A DNA stretch of 64,000 nucleotides from RGIG5612 sp050944475 (GCA_050944475.1 JBMNRD010000001.1:372001-436000), one strand, 5' to 3'; positions 43,403 through 53,108 are shown, counted from the stretch's first letter. A program made the numbers and translations. Notes: a model not told the origin generated them from the sequence alone.

Positions 43403-44917
43403 TTATTTGTATTTAACTACCGACATATCCTGTGCGGAAATGGGGTAAAAAACATATCCTTCAAGTTTCGAATTAACAGCTACCAGATTCGACGGATCCT
43501 GAATATAGATGGATGCCGCATCCTCTGCGAGAATTTCCTGAAGCTGCCTATAATAATCAACCTTCTTATCAAGATCGGTCTCGGCCAAAGCCTGTGCGGA
43601 CACCTTGTCAAACTCCGGATTGGAATAATTGGTGAAGTTGTCCGGAGCGGTTGAAATGTTCTTTGCCATCCATGATCTCGGCGCAAGCGTCCCGTCAACC
43701 GCAACCACGGTAGCCTCATAGTTTCTACCTACATAAACCTCTGAAAACCATGTCGTAAATTCAACAAGGCTGATGTTTGCCTTGATGCCCACCTTCTGCA
43801 AGCAATCCGCTACAATCTGCGCAGTTGACTCGTGAGGTGCGTAGTTATTGGGCACGGTAATTGTAAACTCAAATCCGTCCGGATAGCCAGCCTCCGCAAG
43901 CAGCTTCCTGGCGGTTTCTTCATTGTAGTCATAACGACTTTCCGTTTCGGCATTATAATACTTGGTGCTTGCAGGAATCATGTTGGTGCCGATGATATGT
44001 GATTTGCCGTCAAATATCATATCATTGATCAGCTGTCTGTCAACTGCGTGATACACAGCCTGTCTTACCTTCACATTATCAAAAGGCTTCGCTTTGTTGT
44101 TCAAAAACATGCCCTGAACATAGTTGACATTGCCCACCTCGATGTTGAATTTATCAGTCTTAAGCACTGCCGTCTGGTCAGCGGTCAGATACTGGTAAAT
44201 GTCAATGGCCCCCGAGTTTAACTGCAAAACCGCCGTATCGGTATCTGCGACAATCTTAAAAGTTACGCTGTCAAGATATGGCTGTCCCTTTTTCCGGTAA
44301 TTTTCATTTTTAACCACTTCCATTGCCTCGCCGGGGGTGTAGGACACAAACTTGAACGGTCCGGTTCCCTGCGGACAGTTGCCTTTAGCAGCCTCGAACG
44401 ACTTTGGAATAATTGCGCATGTCAACTCGTAAATAAACTCTGTGTTAGCTTCTTTCAGATTGATTTTTACCTGATTATCACCGACGGCTTCAGCACTTTC
44501 AAACACGGAAAATGCGGATTCCTCACCTTGGATATCCGCATAACGTTCAACAGAGAAAACAACATCCTCAACTGTAACGGCACTGCCATCCCAGAATTTG
44601 ATCCCGTCTCTTATTTCAAACAAAATAGACGTAGCGTCCTCTGACACGGTAAACTCTTTGGCCACTGCCGGTTCGATGTCTCCTGCCGAAGTTGCCTTCA
44701 CCAGTCCTTCGAACAAATTGAACAAGACTTCCCTAGTTCCTGCGTATGCAATATTATGCGGGTCAAGACTATCCAGGTCCTGTGATATGCCAACAACTAC
44801 AGAGTTAGATTTTTTCCTGCCTGTACTTGCGTCTCCGTTGTCTTTTTCCCTGCAACCTGCGAGTACGACTGTTGTGACAAGCGCAATCAAAATGAAAGCC
44901 CGTATTTTTCTTTTCAT
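43403..44917 (-). CDS. Peptide/nickel-type ABC substrate-binding lipoprotein (DppA/NikA family)
   Basis: Extracellular binding lipoprotein of 504 residues (SBP_bac_5 family). A basic signal peptide ends at lipobox VVLAGC with Cys22. The mature domain begins VVVGISQDLDSLDPHN and includes EIRDGIKFWDGSAVTVEDVV and GPFKFVSYTPGE, typical of peptide binders. I start at ATG 44917, after an AGAGAG site; earlier in-frame codons at 44953 would place a charged stretch before the signal. A nickel role would suit the nearby hydrogenase but is speculative. Confidence 0.92.
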   Translation of the reverse strand: MKRKIRAFILIALVTTVVLAGCREKDNGDASTGRKKSNSVVVGISQDLDSLDPHNIAYAGTREVLFNLFEGLVKATSAGDIEPAVAKEFTVSEDATSILFEIRDGIKFWDGSAVTVEDVVFSVERYADIQGEESAFSVFESAEAVGDNQVKINLKEANTEFIYELTCAIIPKSFEAAKGNCPQGTGPFKFVSYTPGEAMEVVKNENYRKKGQPYLDSVTFKIVADTDTAVLQLNSGAIDIYQYLTADQTAVLKTDKFNIEVGNVNYVQGMFLNNKAKPFDNVKVRQAVYHAVDRQLINDMIFDGKSHIIGTNMIPASTKYYNAETESRYDYNEETARKLLAEAGYPDGFEFTITVPNNYAPHESTAQIVADCLQKVGIKANISLVEFTTWFSEVYVGRNYEATVVAVDGTLAPRSWMAKNISTAPDNFTNYSNPEFDKVSAQALAETDLDKKVDYYRQLQEILAEDAASIYIQDPSNLVAVNSKLEGYVFYPISAQDMSVVKYK

Positions 44918-44988
44918 TTCAATCTCTCTTTCTGTATTTAGCATATTTATCATTTGCCGGCCGGCAGTTCCAACCGGTCAGCAAGGGC

Positions 44989-45017
44989 ATTATAATGCAA
45001 ATGCTCCGAACATACAA
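44989..45017 (-). promoter_or_regulatory. Probable promoter of the Dpp-like operon
   Basis: TATAAT (44994-44989) with TTGTAT (45017-45012) at a 17-bp spacing on the minus strand, 70 bp before the lipoprotein gene. The remainder of the 400-bp gap 44918-45317 is AT-rich and shows only a terminator hairpin near its right end. Confidence 0.55.
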
Positions 45018-45272
45018 GATTTATTTGCCTTTAGCCATATAACAATAATTATAAACTCCCTTTAATCGCTCTCACAAAAACTGTGATGACTTGGGATTTT
45101 CTTCACTATAATCTTCCTGTTTCACACATTATTCACACTTAAAACATTGTTTCTTCAATATTCCCGACTAATATAACAACAAAAGGTTGCCAATGTGATA
45201 AACAACATTTTCGTATAGTTTGAGTAACCATAAAAACACCCATCTTCCTTTTTTATTATACTTTAATACCAA

Positions 45273-45311
45273 ATGAAAAGAAGGCGCTCCCCCGCGTCTT
45301 CTTTTCATTTA
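45273..45311 (-). terminator. Hairpin terminator after the LytTR gene
   Basis: A 13-bp perfect stem AAATGAAAAGAAG/CTTCTTTTCATTT with a GC-rich loop, located 7 bp after the LytTR gene on the minus strand. The T-rich arm serves as tail. Confidence 0.6.
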
Positions 45312-45317
45312 TGAAAC

Positions 45318-45677
45318 TTATATCAATACCGCATGGTATTTCTCAATGCTGCCCATAAGCTGCTCCGCATAAACCCTTCCTATGGGCAACAGGCTCTCTT
45401 TTCCTGCGTTTATCCTTAATGTTCCCTGAGAAACCTCACCGATATAATCCAAAGAAACAAGATAACACCTGTGAATGCGGCAAAAACCTTTTCCCCGGAG
45501 CCTCTCTTCAAGCTGTTTCATTGTTCCGGGGAATTCGATTTCCCGCTCCCCGTCCGGACCGGAGCCGTTCACCACATGAGCAAGAAGCTTTCCTGCGCAG
45601 GTTTCAAAATAGCTGATATCCTGCAAATTGACGATATACCTCTCGTTGCCTTTTATAATCTGAACTTTTTCTTTCAT
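45318..45677 (-). CDS. Stand-alone LytTR DNA-binding protein
   Basis: A 119-residue protein made only of a LytTR DNA-binding domain: ISYFETCAGKLLAHV near residues 21-35, then GTMKQLEERLRGKGFCRIHRCYLV, the most conserved part, and SLLPIGRVYAEQL. There is no receiver domain, so it is not a classic response regulator. It resembles small LytTR regulators of bacteriocin or stress genes. No partner membrane protein is adjacent. Its own near-consensus promoter lies ~95 bp upstream. Confidence 0.9.
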   Translation of the reverse strand: MKEKVQIIKGNERYIVNLQDISYFETCAGKLLAHVVNGSGPDGEREIEFPGTMKQLEERLRGKGFCRIHRCYLVSLDYIGEVSQGTLRINAGKESLLPIGRVYAEQLMGSIEKYHAVLI

Positions 45678-45769
45678 GATGTCCCCTTGCGCAGATGTGC
45701 GCCGATTGTCTGTGACTGTCTGACAGAATGTGGATAGATGCCCGTGAAAGGCGTCGGAATTGTAGTTGA

Positions 45770-45798
45770 ATTGTATAAAAAATATTATATATTGTCAA
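45770..45798 (-). promoter_or_regulatory. Near-consensus promoter of the LytTR gene
   Basis: TTGACA (45798-45793), 17-bp spacer, TACAAT (45775-45770) on the minus strand. Confidence 0.8.
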
Positions 45799-45875
45799 AT
45801 TTTTCTTTTTCCAATAACCATATGATATGGCTCACAAGTGATAATGTCCCGCTGTATCTCAAGCGAAAACTCCTT

Positions 45876-45904
45876 TAAAAAAGCCGCCCGGTCTCCCGGA
45901 CGGC
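45876..45904 (-). terminator. Terminator of pncB-ileS
   Basis: A 9-bp stem GCCGTCCGG/CCGGGCGGC (one mismatch), followed by TTTTTTAAA on the minus strand, 16 bp past ileS. Confidence 0.85.
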
Positions 45905-45919
45905 TCTTGCGGTTTTCTA

Positions 45920-48900
45920 TCAGTTCTTTTTTACTCCGATTGTTGCTTTTTCGCCATTGATATCCCATTCCCTGCTTATGCCCTCTGTTCGGCCGCAGAT
46001 AATATCCGTAGCCATTACATCGCGCAGCATGGCCTCTTTCCTGCGATTAGCGATATCCTGGATTTTTTCGTTGCCGTTTATGTAAATGGTAATCATGTCC
46101 ATAACCTCGAAGCCGGCTTCCTTACGCATAATCTGAATTTTGCTGATGATCTCACGGATAAAGCCTTCCTCAATCAACTCTTCAGTCAGATTTAAATCCA
46201 GAACCACCGTGATGCCGAAGTCGCTCATTGACTCATAGCCTTCAACCTTGGCCGTTTCAATCAGCAAATCGTCCTTTTCAAGAACGACCTTGCCTTCGCC
46301 GAGAGTCAGTTTCAATGTTCCTGTCTCATTCAGCTCGTCCATGGCGGCATTGCCGTCGACGGACTCAAGAAGGCTGCGGATTTTGCCAAGCTGCTTGCCG
46401 TACTTCGGTCCGAGGGTCTTCAACTGCGGCTTAAAGCTGTATGAGGAAAATGCTCGAACATCATCACGCATAAAAACATTCTTAATATTCAGTTCATCTG
46501 CAATAATGTCTGTGTAGAACGATGATAACTCCCACGGCGCTTTAATAAACATGGAAGCCAGCGGCTGGCGGTTCTTTATGCCGGATGCGTTTCTGCAGGC
46601 GCGCCCCATTACAACCACATCAAGGACGCGCTTCATATTTGCTTCAAGTTCCTCATCAATCAGACTCATGTCCGGAATTGGAAATCTGCACAGATGAATG
46701 CTTTGCGGCACATCTTCTTTGCAACAGCCGATGTTTTCTTCGCTTCCGCCAATATCGCCCGCAACCAGGTTTTGGTAAATCTCCTCCGTCATAAACGGAA
46801 TGAACGGTGCTGCTGCCTTTATAAGAGTTACAAGACAAGTATAAAGGGTCATGTAAGCATTAATCTTGTCCTGCTCCATTCCCTTTGCCCAGAAGCGCTC
46901 GCGGCTGCGTCGAACATACCAGTTGCTTAAATCGTCGACAAAATCGTCCATTGCCCGGCCGGACTCCGGAATCTGATAAGCCTGAAGGCGTGTATCGACT
47001 TCGGCAACAGTGCTGTTAAGACGCGAAAGAATCCATTTGTCCATTACAGGAAGTTTTTCCGGCTCCAGTTTATAATCCGCGGCGTTGAAGCCGTCGATAT
47101 TTGCATATAAAACGAAGAACGCGTAAGTATTCCACAGTGTGCCCATGAATTTTCTCTGGCCCTCCACAACTGCATCGCCATGAAATCTGTTTGGCAGCCA
47201 CGGTGCCGAGTTGGTGCAGAAATACCATCTGATGGCGTCTGCGCCGTATTTTTCAAGTGCATCAAACGGATCGATTGCATTGCCCTTTGATTTGCTCATC
47301 TTCTGGCCGTCCTTATCCTGAACGTGCCCCATAACGATAACATTCTTGTATGGAGCCTTATCAAAGATAAGTGTAGAAATAGCCATCAATGAGTAGAACC
47401 ATCCGCGGGTCTGGTCAACTGCTTCCGAAACAAAATCCGCAGGGAAATGCGACTCGAATAATTCCCGGTTTTCAAACGGATAATGATACTGGGCAAACGG
47501 CATGGCGCCCGAATCGTACCAGCAGTCAATTACTTCCGGTACGCGGTGCATTTCCTTGCCGCACTCAGGACATTTGACGGTCACTGCGTCAATATACGGA
47601 CGGTGAAGTTCGATTTCGTCCGGACAGTTATCAGACATGCTCTTCAGCTCTTCAATACTGCCGATGGCATGCCGGTATCCGCACTGACACTCCCAGACAT
47701 TAAGCGGAGTTCCCCAATAACGGTTACGGCTCAGGCCCCAGTCCTGAACATTCTCCAGCCAGTCTCCGAAACGGCCCTTGCCGATACTTTCAGGAATCCA
47801 GTTTACGGTGTTGTTATTTGCAATCAGCTGATCACGAACCGCGGTCATCTTGATGAACCAGGATTCCTGAGCGTAGTAAATCAACGGAGTTTCGCATCTC
47901 CAGCAAAACGGATAGCTATGCTCAAACTGCGGTGCACTGAACAGGCGTCCCTGACTCTTAAGATTTTCGAGAATCAGTTTGTCGGCATCCTTAACAAATA
48001 CGCCCTCCCAGGGAGTTTCCTTGGTCATTTCGCCCTTTCCGTCAACGAATTGAATGAACGGCAGGCCATATTTGCGACCGATACGGGAGTCGTCCTCACC
48101 GAAAGCAGGGGCGGTATGTACGATACCGGTACCGTCGGTCAATGTTACGTAGCTGTCACATACAATGTAGTGCAGTTTTTCTTCAACGTCATAATCGATT
48201 TCGGGAAAGAGTTTGCAATACTCCTTGTACTCTAACTCTTTACCCTTGTACCTCTCGACAATCTCGTAATCCTCCGCAAGAACAGTTTCGCAAAGAGCCT
48301 CTGCCATATAGTAAACTTCATCGCCCTTCTTAACCTTTACATAGGTTTCTTCCGGGTTTACGCACAGCGCAACATTGGATGGAAGTGTCCACGGCGTGGT
48401 TGTCCACGCCAGAAAATATGCATCTTCGCCGCTGACCTTGAACTTTGCAATTGCCGAGCGTTCTTTAATGTCCTTATAGCCTTGAGCAACCTCGTGGCTT
48501 GAAAGAGGCGTGCCGCAGCGCGGGCAATACGGCACAATCTTATAGCCCTTGTACAAAAGACCCTTTTCCCAGATCTTCTTCAGTGACCACCATTCAGATT
48601 CTATGTAATCGTTAAAATACGTTACATACGGGTCGTCCATGTCGGCCCAGAAACCGACGGTTTCCGAGAAATCCTCCCACATGCCCTTGTATTTCCAAAC
48701 GCTTTCTTTGCACTTCTCTATGAACGGAGCAAGTCCGTAGGCTTCAATCTGCTCCTTGCCGTCAAGCCCGAGGAGCCTTTCAACCTCAATCTCAACCGGG
48801 AGTCCGTGGGTGTCCCATCCCGCCTTACGGGGCACCTTGTAGCCCTTCATGGTCCAAAATCTTGGAACTATATCCTTGATAACACGTGTAAGCACATGGC

Positions 48901-49069
48901 CGATATGAGGCTTGCCGTTAGCCGTCGGCGGGCCGTCATAAAACATGTATGTCGGGCCGCCTTCATTTATTTTAAGTGATTTTTCAAAAATCTGATTATC
49001 CTGCCAGAACTTTAATACTTCCTTCTCCCTGCTGACAAAATTCAAGTCTGTGGGCACCTTTTTGTACAA
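45920..49069 (-). CDS. ileS: Isoleucyl-tRNA synthetase, long (IleRS2-like) form
   Basis: Charges tRNA-Ile with isoleucine, with editing of valine. The HIGH motif is in GPPTANGKPHIGHVLTR (residues ~46-62), the editing domain follows, KMSKSKGNA lies near residue 600, and Cys pairs appear in CPRCGTP and CPECGKE. At 1049 residues with an extended C-terminus it is the long IleRS2-type form, which is related to eukaryotic enzymes and often intrinsically less sensitive to mupirocin; sensitivity cannot be judged here. It starts 12 bp after pncB. No Ile T-box is present in the short gap. Confidence 0.95.
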   Translation of the reverse strand: MYKKVPTDLNFVSREKEVLKFWQDNQIFEKSLKINEGGPTYMFYDGPPTANGKPHIGHVLTRVIKDIVPRFWTMKGYKVPRKAGWDTHGLPVEIEVERLLGLDGKEQIEAYGLAPFIEKCKESVWKYKGMWEDFSETVGFWADMDDPYVTYFNDYIESEWWSLKKIWEKGLLYKGYKIVPYCPRCGTPLSSHEVAQGYKDIKERSAIAKFKVSGEDAYFLAWTTTPWTLPSNVALCVNPEETYVKVKKGDEVYYMAEALCETVLAEDYEIVERYKGKELEYKEYCKLFPEIDYDVEEKLHYIVCDSYVTLTDGTGIVHTAPAFGEDDSRIGRKYGLPFIQFVDGKGEMTKETPWEGVFVKDADKLILENLKSQGRLFSAPQFEHSYPFCWRCETPLIYYAQESWFIKMTAVRDQLIANNNTVNWIPESIGKGRFGDWLENVQDWGLSRNRYWGTPLNVWECQCGYRHAIGSIEELKSMSDNCPDEIELHRPYIDAVTVKCPECGKEMHRVPEVIDCWYDSGAMPFAQYHYPFENRELFESHFPADFVSEAVDQTRGWFYSLMAISTLIFDKAPYKNVIVMGHVQDKDGQKMSKSKGNAIDPFDALEKYGADAIRWYFCTNSAPWLPNRFHGDAVVEGQRKFMGTLWNTYAFFVLYANIDGFNAADYKLEPEKLPVMDKWILSRLNSTVAEVDTRLQAYQIPESGRAMDDFVDDLSNWYVRRSRERFWAKGMEQDKINAYMTLYTCLVTLIKAAAPFIPFMTEEIYQNLVAGDIGGSEENIGCCKEDVPQSIHLCRFPIPDMSLIDEELEANMKRVLDVVVMGRACRNASGIKNRQPLASMFIKAPWELSSFYTDIIADELNIKNVFMRDDVRAFSSYSFKPQLKTLGPKYGKQLGKIRSLLESVDGNAAMDELNETGTLKLTLGEGKVVLEKDDLLIETAKVEGYESMSDFGITVVLDLNLTEELIEEGFIREIISKIQIMRKEAGFEVMDMITIYINGNEKIQDIANRRKEAMLRDVMATDIICGRTEGISREWDINGEKATIGVKKN

Positions 49070-49081
49070 TTTTATTTCCTC

Positions 49082-50533
49082 CTAACACCCGGCCTGATCT
49101 AACAAGGCCTGCTTCGTGTCATATAATTTCTTTGATAAATCCACATATACATTGTGGGGATTCATAAGACGCTTTGTTTCTTCCCACAAAGTTTCCATCT
49201 CCTGACGACAGATTTCCTTTATGGCCATGACATCCGGACTTTTATATACACACACCCCTTTGGTAAATACCGGAACCAGCAGTTCTCTTAATCTGAAAGT
49301 TCCCGCCTTCACCAGAGTCTTCTTCCATGTATCAACCGGGTCAAAGAGCAGCACATCCTGATCCTCGGTAATCACTTCATCGTGAAGAGCAATCATATCA
49401 CCGATAATCTTTCCGTTTGCCTTGCTGTAGAAGCGATATGTCTTCTTGTTTCCCGGATTGGTAATCTTTTCAGTATTCTCGGAAATCTTAATCTTCGGAA
49501 TAAACTCCCCGGTTTTTTCGTCTTGCATCGCAACAAGCTTATATACACCGCCAAACGACGGGCAGTCCTTCGAGGTAATCAGGTTTGTTCCGACGCCCCA
49601 CGAAGTAACCTGCGCACCCTGTGCCTTCAGGGAATAAATCAAATACTCGTCCAAATCGCTTGAGGCGGAAATAACCGCATCCGGGTGTCCTGCGTCATCC
49701 AGCATCTTCCTGGCTTTCTTGGACAGGTAAGCCAAGTCACCGGAGTCCAGACGGATTCCGTAGTATCCGAGCTTCCTGCCGGCGGCCTTCATTTCATCAA
49801 ATACCCTGATTGCATTCGGTACACCGCTTTCCAGCGTATCATAAGTATCAACCAGCAGAATACATGTGTTCGGATACAATTCCGCATAGGTTTTGAAGGC
49901 TGTATACTCGTCGGGATAACTCATTACCCAGCTATGAGCATGGGTTCCCTTTACCGGCACATCAAACATGCGTCCGGTGTAGACATTGGATGTTCCGACA
50001 CAGCCGGCGACAACTGCCGCTCTGGCGCCGTAAATCCCCGCATCCGGCCCCTGAGCGCGTCTCAGGCCGAATTCCATCACTCCGTCTCCGGCGGCTGCCC
50101 ATACAACCCTGGATGCCTTTGTGGCAATCAGACACTGATGGTTCAGAATATTCAGCAGGGCCGCCTCAAGAAGCTGCGCCTCCATAATCGGTGCGACAAC
50201 CTTGACAAGAGGCTCTTTGGGAAATATAACCGTTCCTTCAGGTACTGCGTAAATATCTCCGGTAAAATGATATGAGCCCAGAAAACTCAGGAAATCCTCC
50301 CCGAACATCCCGAGGCTCCTTAAATACTCAATGTCCTCATAACTGAAATGAAGATTCTTGATATAGTCAATAATCTGCTCCAGCCCGCATGAAATCGCAT
50401 ATCCCCCGTCACAGGGATTCTTCCTGAAAAACGCATCAAAAACAACCACCGTGTCATTGCCGGACTTGTAATAGCCCTGCATCATGGTAAGCTCGTATAA
50501 ATCTGTCAATAGGGTTAAATTTCTTTTTTCCAT
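49082..50533 (-). CDS. pncB: Nicotinate phosphoribosyltransferase
   Basis: Converts nicotinate and PRPP to nicotinate mononucleotide in NAD salvage. The 483-residue protein starts MEKRNLTLLTDLYELTMMQGY and contains GLRRAQGPDAGI, GTHAHSWVMSYPDEYTAF and SASSDLDEYLI, all typical. It heads a two-gene unit with ileS and diverges from murI. No functional link with ileS is obvious. Confidence 0.95.
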   Translation of the reverse strand: MEKRNLTLLTDLYELTMMQGYYKSGNDTVVVFDAFFRKNPCDGGYAISCGLEQIIDYIKNLHFSYEDIEYLRSLGMFGEDFLSFLGSYHFTGDIYAVPEGTVIFPKEPLVKVVAPIMEAQLLEAALLNILNHQCLIATKASRVVWAAAGDGVMEFGLRRAQGPDAGIYGARAAVVAGCVGTSNVYTGRMFDVPVKGTHAHSWVMSYPDEYTAFKTYAELYPNTCILLVDTYDTLESGVPNAIRVFDEMKAAGRKLGYYGIRLDSGDLAYLSKKARKMLDDAGHPDAVISASSDLDEYLIYSLKAQGAQVTSWGVGTNLITSKDCPSFGGVYKLVAMQDEKTGEFIPKIKISENTEKITNPGNKKTYRFYSKANGKIIGDMIALHDEVITEDQDVLLFDPVDTWKKTLVKAGTFRLRELLVPVFTKGVCVYKSPDVMAIKEICRQEMETLWEETKRLMNPHNVYVDLSKKLYDTKQALLDQAGC

Positions 50534-50566
50534 GCCTTTCCTCGCTTAATCTTTTCCAAGTTGTGT

Positions 50567-50595
50567 ATTATAGCTTTTTCTTTACTTAAAATCAA
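50567..50595 (-). promoter_or_regulatory. Promoter of pncB-ileS
   Basis: TTGATT (50595-50590), 17-bp spacer, TATAAT (50572-50567), about 34 bp before pncB. Confidence 0.7.
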
Positions 50596-50682
50596 TAAAA
50601 TGATAATATTAACGTGCGCATTTCCCACAGATATAACTTTGTGTACGGCGTTTTCGGACTACGTCTTGAAAGGTTGACAATA

Positions 50683-51534
50683 ATGAGTGATAAATCCCTT
50701 CCGATAGGTGTTTTTGATTCAGGTGTAGGCGGACTCACGGTAGTCAAGGAAATCCTGCACACCCTCCCCAACGAGAAAATTGTTTATTTTGGGGATACGG
50801 CAAGGGTTCCATACGGCAATAAATCCCCCGAAATCATCATCCGCTATTCCAAACAGATAACAAAGTTTCTTGTCTCACAAAATGTCAAGGCAATCACCAT
50901 TGCCTGCAATACAGCCAGCGCCCTTGCGCTTGAAGCGGTTCGGGCAGAGGTAAGCATTCCGGTCCTCGGCGTTGTTGAGCCTGGAGCCCGCGCTGCTGCC
51001 CGGGCAACAACCGGCGGACGAATAGGTGTCATCGGTACCACGGCAACTATTGCCAGCGGTCTGTATGAAAAATACATAAATATTTTTTCTCCGGATGCCA
51101 AGGTCTTTTCGGCGGCTTGTCCCCTTCTTGTCAACCTTGTGGAAGAGGGACTGATTGAGGATCCCGTGACCGTTCAAATGATTCATCGTTACCTTGATGA
51201 ATTAATCCGGATAAACTCCATCGACACCCTTATTCTGGGATGTACCCATTACCCGCTGCTGATGCCGGTAATCGCGCGTGAAATTCGCGCATACAAGGCA
51301 AATGCGGCTGCAGGTGAGCCTGATAAGATAACTCTTATCGATCCTGCATTTGAGACAGCTCATGCCCTTAAAGCACTTTTGGAAGAAAGCAATCTGTGCA
51401 CCGATTCTGTCGTTGCTTCAAACCCTGACAGCCACCGGTATTTTGTCAGCGACGATGCTGAAAGATTCAGAACCTTTGCCGACGAAATACTGGGGATAAG
51501 GACGGATAATGTCTCAACCCTTGTGCTGAAGTAA
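50683..51534 (+). CDS. murI: Glutamate racemase
   Basis: Makes D-glutamate for peptidoglycan. The N-terminus GVFDSGVGGLTV, first catalytic Cys in ACNTAS, and second in LGCTHYPLL are intact. Length is 283 residues from the ATG at 50683, which follows GAAAGG at 9-nt spacing; an upstream in-frame start at 50614 is less likely. It is monocistronic on the plus strand, divergent from pncB. Confidence 0.95.
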   Translation: MSDKSLPIGVFDSGVGGLTVVKEILHTLPNEKIVYFGDTARVPYGNKSPEIIIRYSKQITKFLVSQNVKAITIACNTASALALEAVRAEVSIPVLGVVEPGARAAARATTGGRIGVIGTTATIASGLYEKYINIFSPDAKVFSAACPLLVNLVEEGLIEDPVTVQMIHRYLDELIRINSIDTLILGCTHYPLLMPVIAREIRAYKANAAAGEPDKITLIDPAFETAHALKALLEESNLCTDSVVASNPDSHRYFVSDDAERFRTFADEILGIRTDNVSTLVLK

Positions 51535-51579
51535 TATATTGCTCTGCCTTTATTAACCTGTCTTCCGCGACGACATCTG

Positions 51580-52128
51580 TCATAAGGATTGATTCAGGAC
51601 CATATCATATAAATCATTCCCCTGCGCATCACATATTACTATGCACGGGAAGTCCTCTACGTACATTTCTCTTATCGCCTCAGTTCCAAGGTCAGCATAT
51701 GCAATGGTTTTAGAGTTTTTTATGCAGCCGGACAGAAGTGCGCCGGCACCTCCCGTTGCAGCAAGGTATACAGCCTTATTCTCTATAATCGAGGACTTTA
51801 CATTCTCCGAGCGCCTTCCTTTGCCAATCATTGCCTTAAGCCCCTTCTGAAGAAGGGCAGGTGTGTATTTATCCATTCGTGATGATGTTGTGGGACCTGC
51901 GCTTCCGATAACTCTGCCCTCACGGGCCAGAGTAGGTCCCAAATAGTATATTGTGCCGTTCCTCAGAGGAAACGGCAGTTCTTCTTCAGCAAGCACCGCT
52001 TCATACAGTCTCTTGTGGGCGGCATCTCTTGCAGAATAAACGGTGCCGGTAATGTAGACCATATCCCCCGCTCGCAATTTTGTGGTTATCTCCTCAAAAA
52101 ACGGCGCATTTATTTTTATCTCTTTCAT
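51580..52128 (-). CDS. fumB: Class I fumarate hydratase, beta subunit
   Basis: C-terminal subunit of the two-part class I (Fe-S) fumarase; the pair could also be a tartrate dehydratase-like enzyme. The 182-residue sequence has GDMVYITGTVYSARDAAHKR near residues 20-39, GPTTSSRMDKYTP and TEAIREMYVEDFPCIVICD. It follows the alpha subunit by 62 bp. Confidence 0.9.
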   Translation of the reverse strand: MKEIKINAPFFEEITTKLRAGDMVYITGTVYSARDAAHKRLYEAVLAEEELPFPLRNGTIYYLGPTLAREGRVIGSAGPTTSSRMDKYTPALLQKGLKAMIGKGRRSENVKSSIIENKAVYLAATGGAGALLSGCIKNSKTIAYADLGTEAIREMYVEDFPCIVICDAQGNDLYDMVLNQSL

Positions 52129-52190
52129 TTCATTTCTCCATGCTTATATAGCAGTTTACAGCATTCATACTGTCTTTTTGGACTGCTTAC

Positions 52191-53033
52191 TTATATCTCC
52201 GCGCTTATATGGCGGTTTACGTGACAGCAGATGTTCACACCTACGGGAAGCCCCGCAATGTGTGTGGCGTAGGTTTCAATGTTTACCCCAAGAGCAGTGA
52301 CATTTCCCCCGAGTCCCGCGGGACCTGTTCCGAGGGCGTTGATTTTTGTCAGGATTTCCTCCTCCAAGGAGCGTATATGAGGGAGCGGGTTACGGGAATC
52401 CACTCTCCTTGTCAGGGCCTTCTTTGCCATCAGTGCGCATTTTTCGAATGTGCCCCCGATTCCTACGCCCACGACCATGGGCGGGCACGCATTGGGACCG
52501 GCTTCTTTTACCGCCGAAACCACCGCCTCGATTACACCCTGCTCTCCGTCAGCGGGTTTTAGCATAAATACCTTGCTTGTGTTCTCGCTTCCAAAACCTT
52601 TCGGCGCAAGGGTTATTCTTACACGGGTCCCATCTACAATATTATAGTGGATTACCGCAGGAGTGTTGTCTTCGGAATTTATCCTTATAAGGGGATCTGT
52701 AACCACCGACTTGCGAAGGTATCCGCCGATGTATCCGCGGCGCACGCCTTCGTTTATGGCGTCCTCGACATTTCCCCCCGTAAAATGAACATCCTGTCCA
52801 ACCTCAAGAAAGACAACCGCCATTCCTGTATCCTGACATATCGGAATCATTTTTTCCGCAGCTATTCTAAGGTTTTCGTTTAGCTGCCCGAGAATCCTGC
52901 ATCCCAGAGGGCTCGTTTCTCTTTCATATGCCCTTGTCAGTGCTTCGGTCATATCATCCGAAAGACCGTGGTTAATTTTTATACACATCCGGCTGATCTC
53001 CTCAGTCAGCCTTGCAACGTCTACTTCTCTCAT
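52191..53033 (-). CDS. fumA: Class I fumarate hydratase, alpha subunit
   Basis: Iron-sulfur subunit, 280 residues. The cluster ligands expected for the family appear in ICQDTGMAV, NACPPMVVGVGIGG and ICCHVNRH. GLGGNVTALGVNIETYATHIA is also characteristic. I start at ATG 53033, after GGAG; upstream in-frame codons are not favoured. Class I fumarases are oxygen-labile, fitting an anaerobe. Catalyses fumarate/malate interconversion; the beta subunit follows. Confidence 0.92.
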   Translation of the reverse strand: MREVDVARLTEEISRMCIKINHGLSDDMTEALTRAYERETSPLGCRILGQLNENLRIAAEKMIPICQDTGMAVVFLEVGQDVHFTGGNVEDAINEGVRRGYIGGYLRKSVVTDPLIRINSEDNTPAVIHYNIVDGTRVRITLAPKGFGSENTSKVFMLKPADGEQGVIEAVVSAVKEAGPNACPPMVVGVGIGGTFEKCALMAKKALTRRVDSRNPLPHIRSLEEEILTKINALGTGPAGLGGNVTALGVNIETYATHIAGLPVGVNICCHVNRHISAEI

Positions 53034-53073
53034 TTTTACTCCACTTGCATGTCCTGCGAATCTTTTTGCATAT

Positions 53074-53108
53074 AAAAAACAAGGCCTCATTGACTAATGA
53101 CGGCCCTG
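53074..53108 (-). terminator. Terminator before the fumarase genes
   Basis: CAAGGCCTCATT pairs with AATGACGGCCCTG across GACT, followed by TTTTTTATA on the minus strand; just after the small membrane protein gene. Confidence 0.75.

Noticed and set aside
45139..45243. A 34-codon open frame on the minus strand (start MGVFMVTQT) between the LytTR and Dpp-like units
   Set aside because: The ribosome site overlaps the ATG too closely, there is no signal-peptide or leader pattern, and the region is AT-rich. It could be a peptide gene but support is weak.
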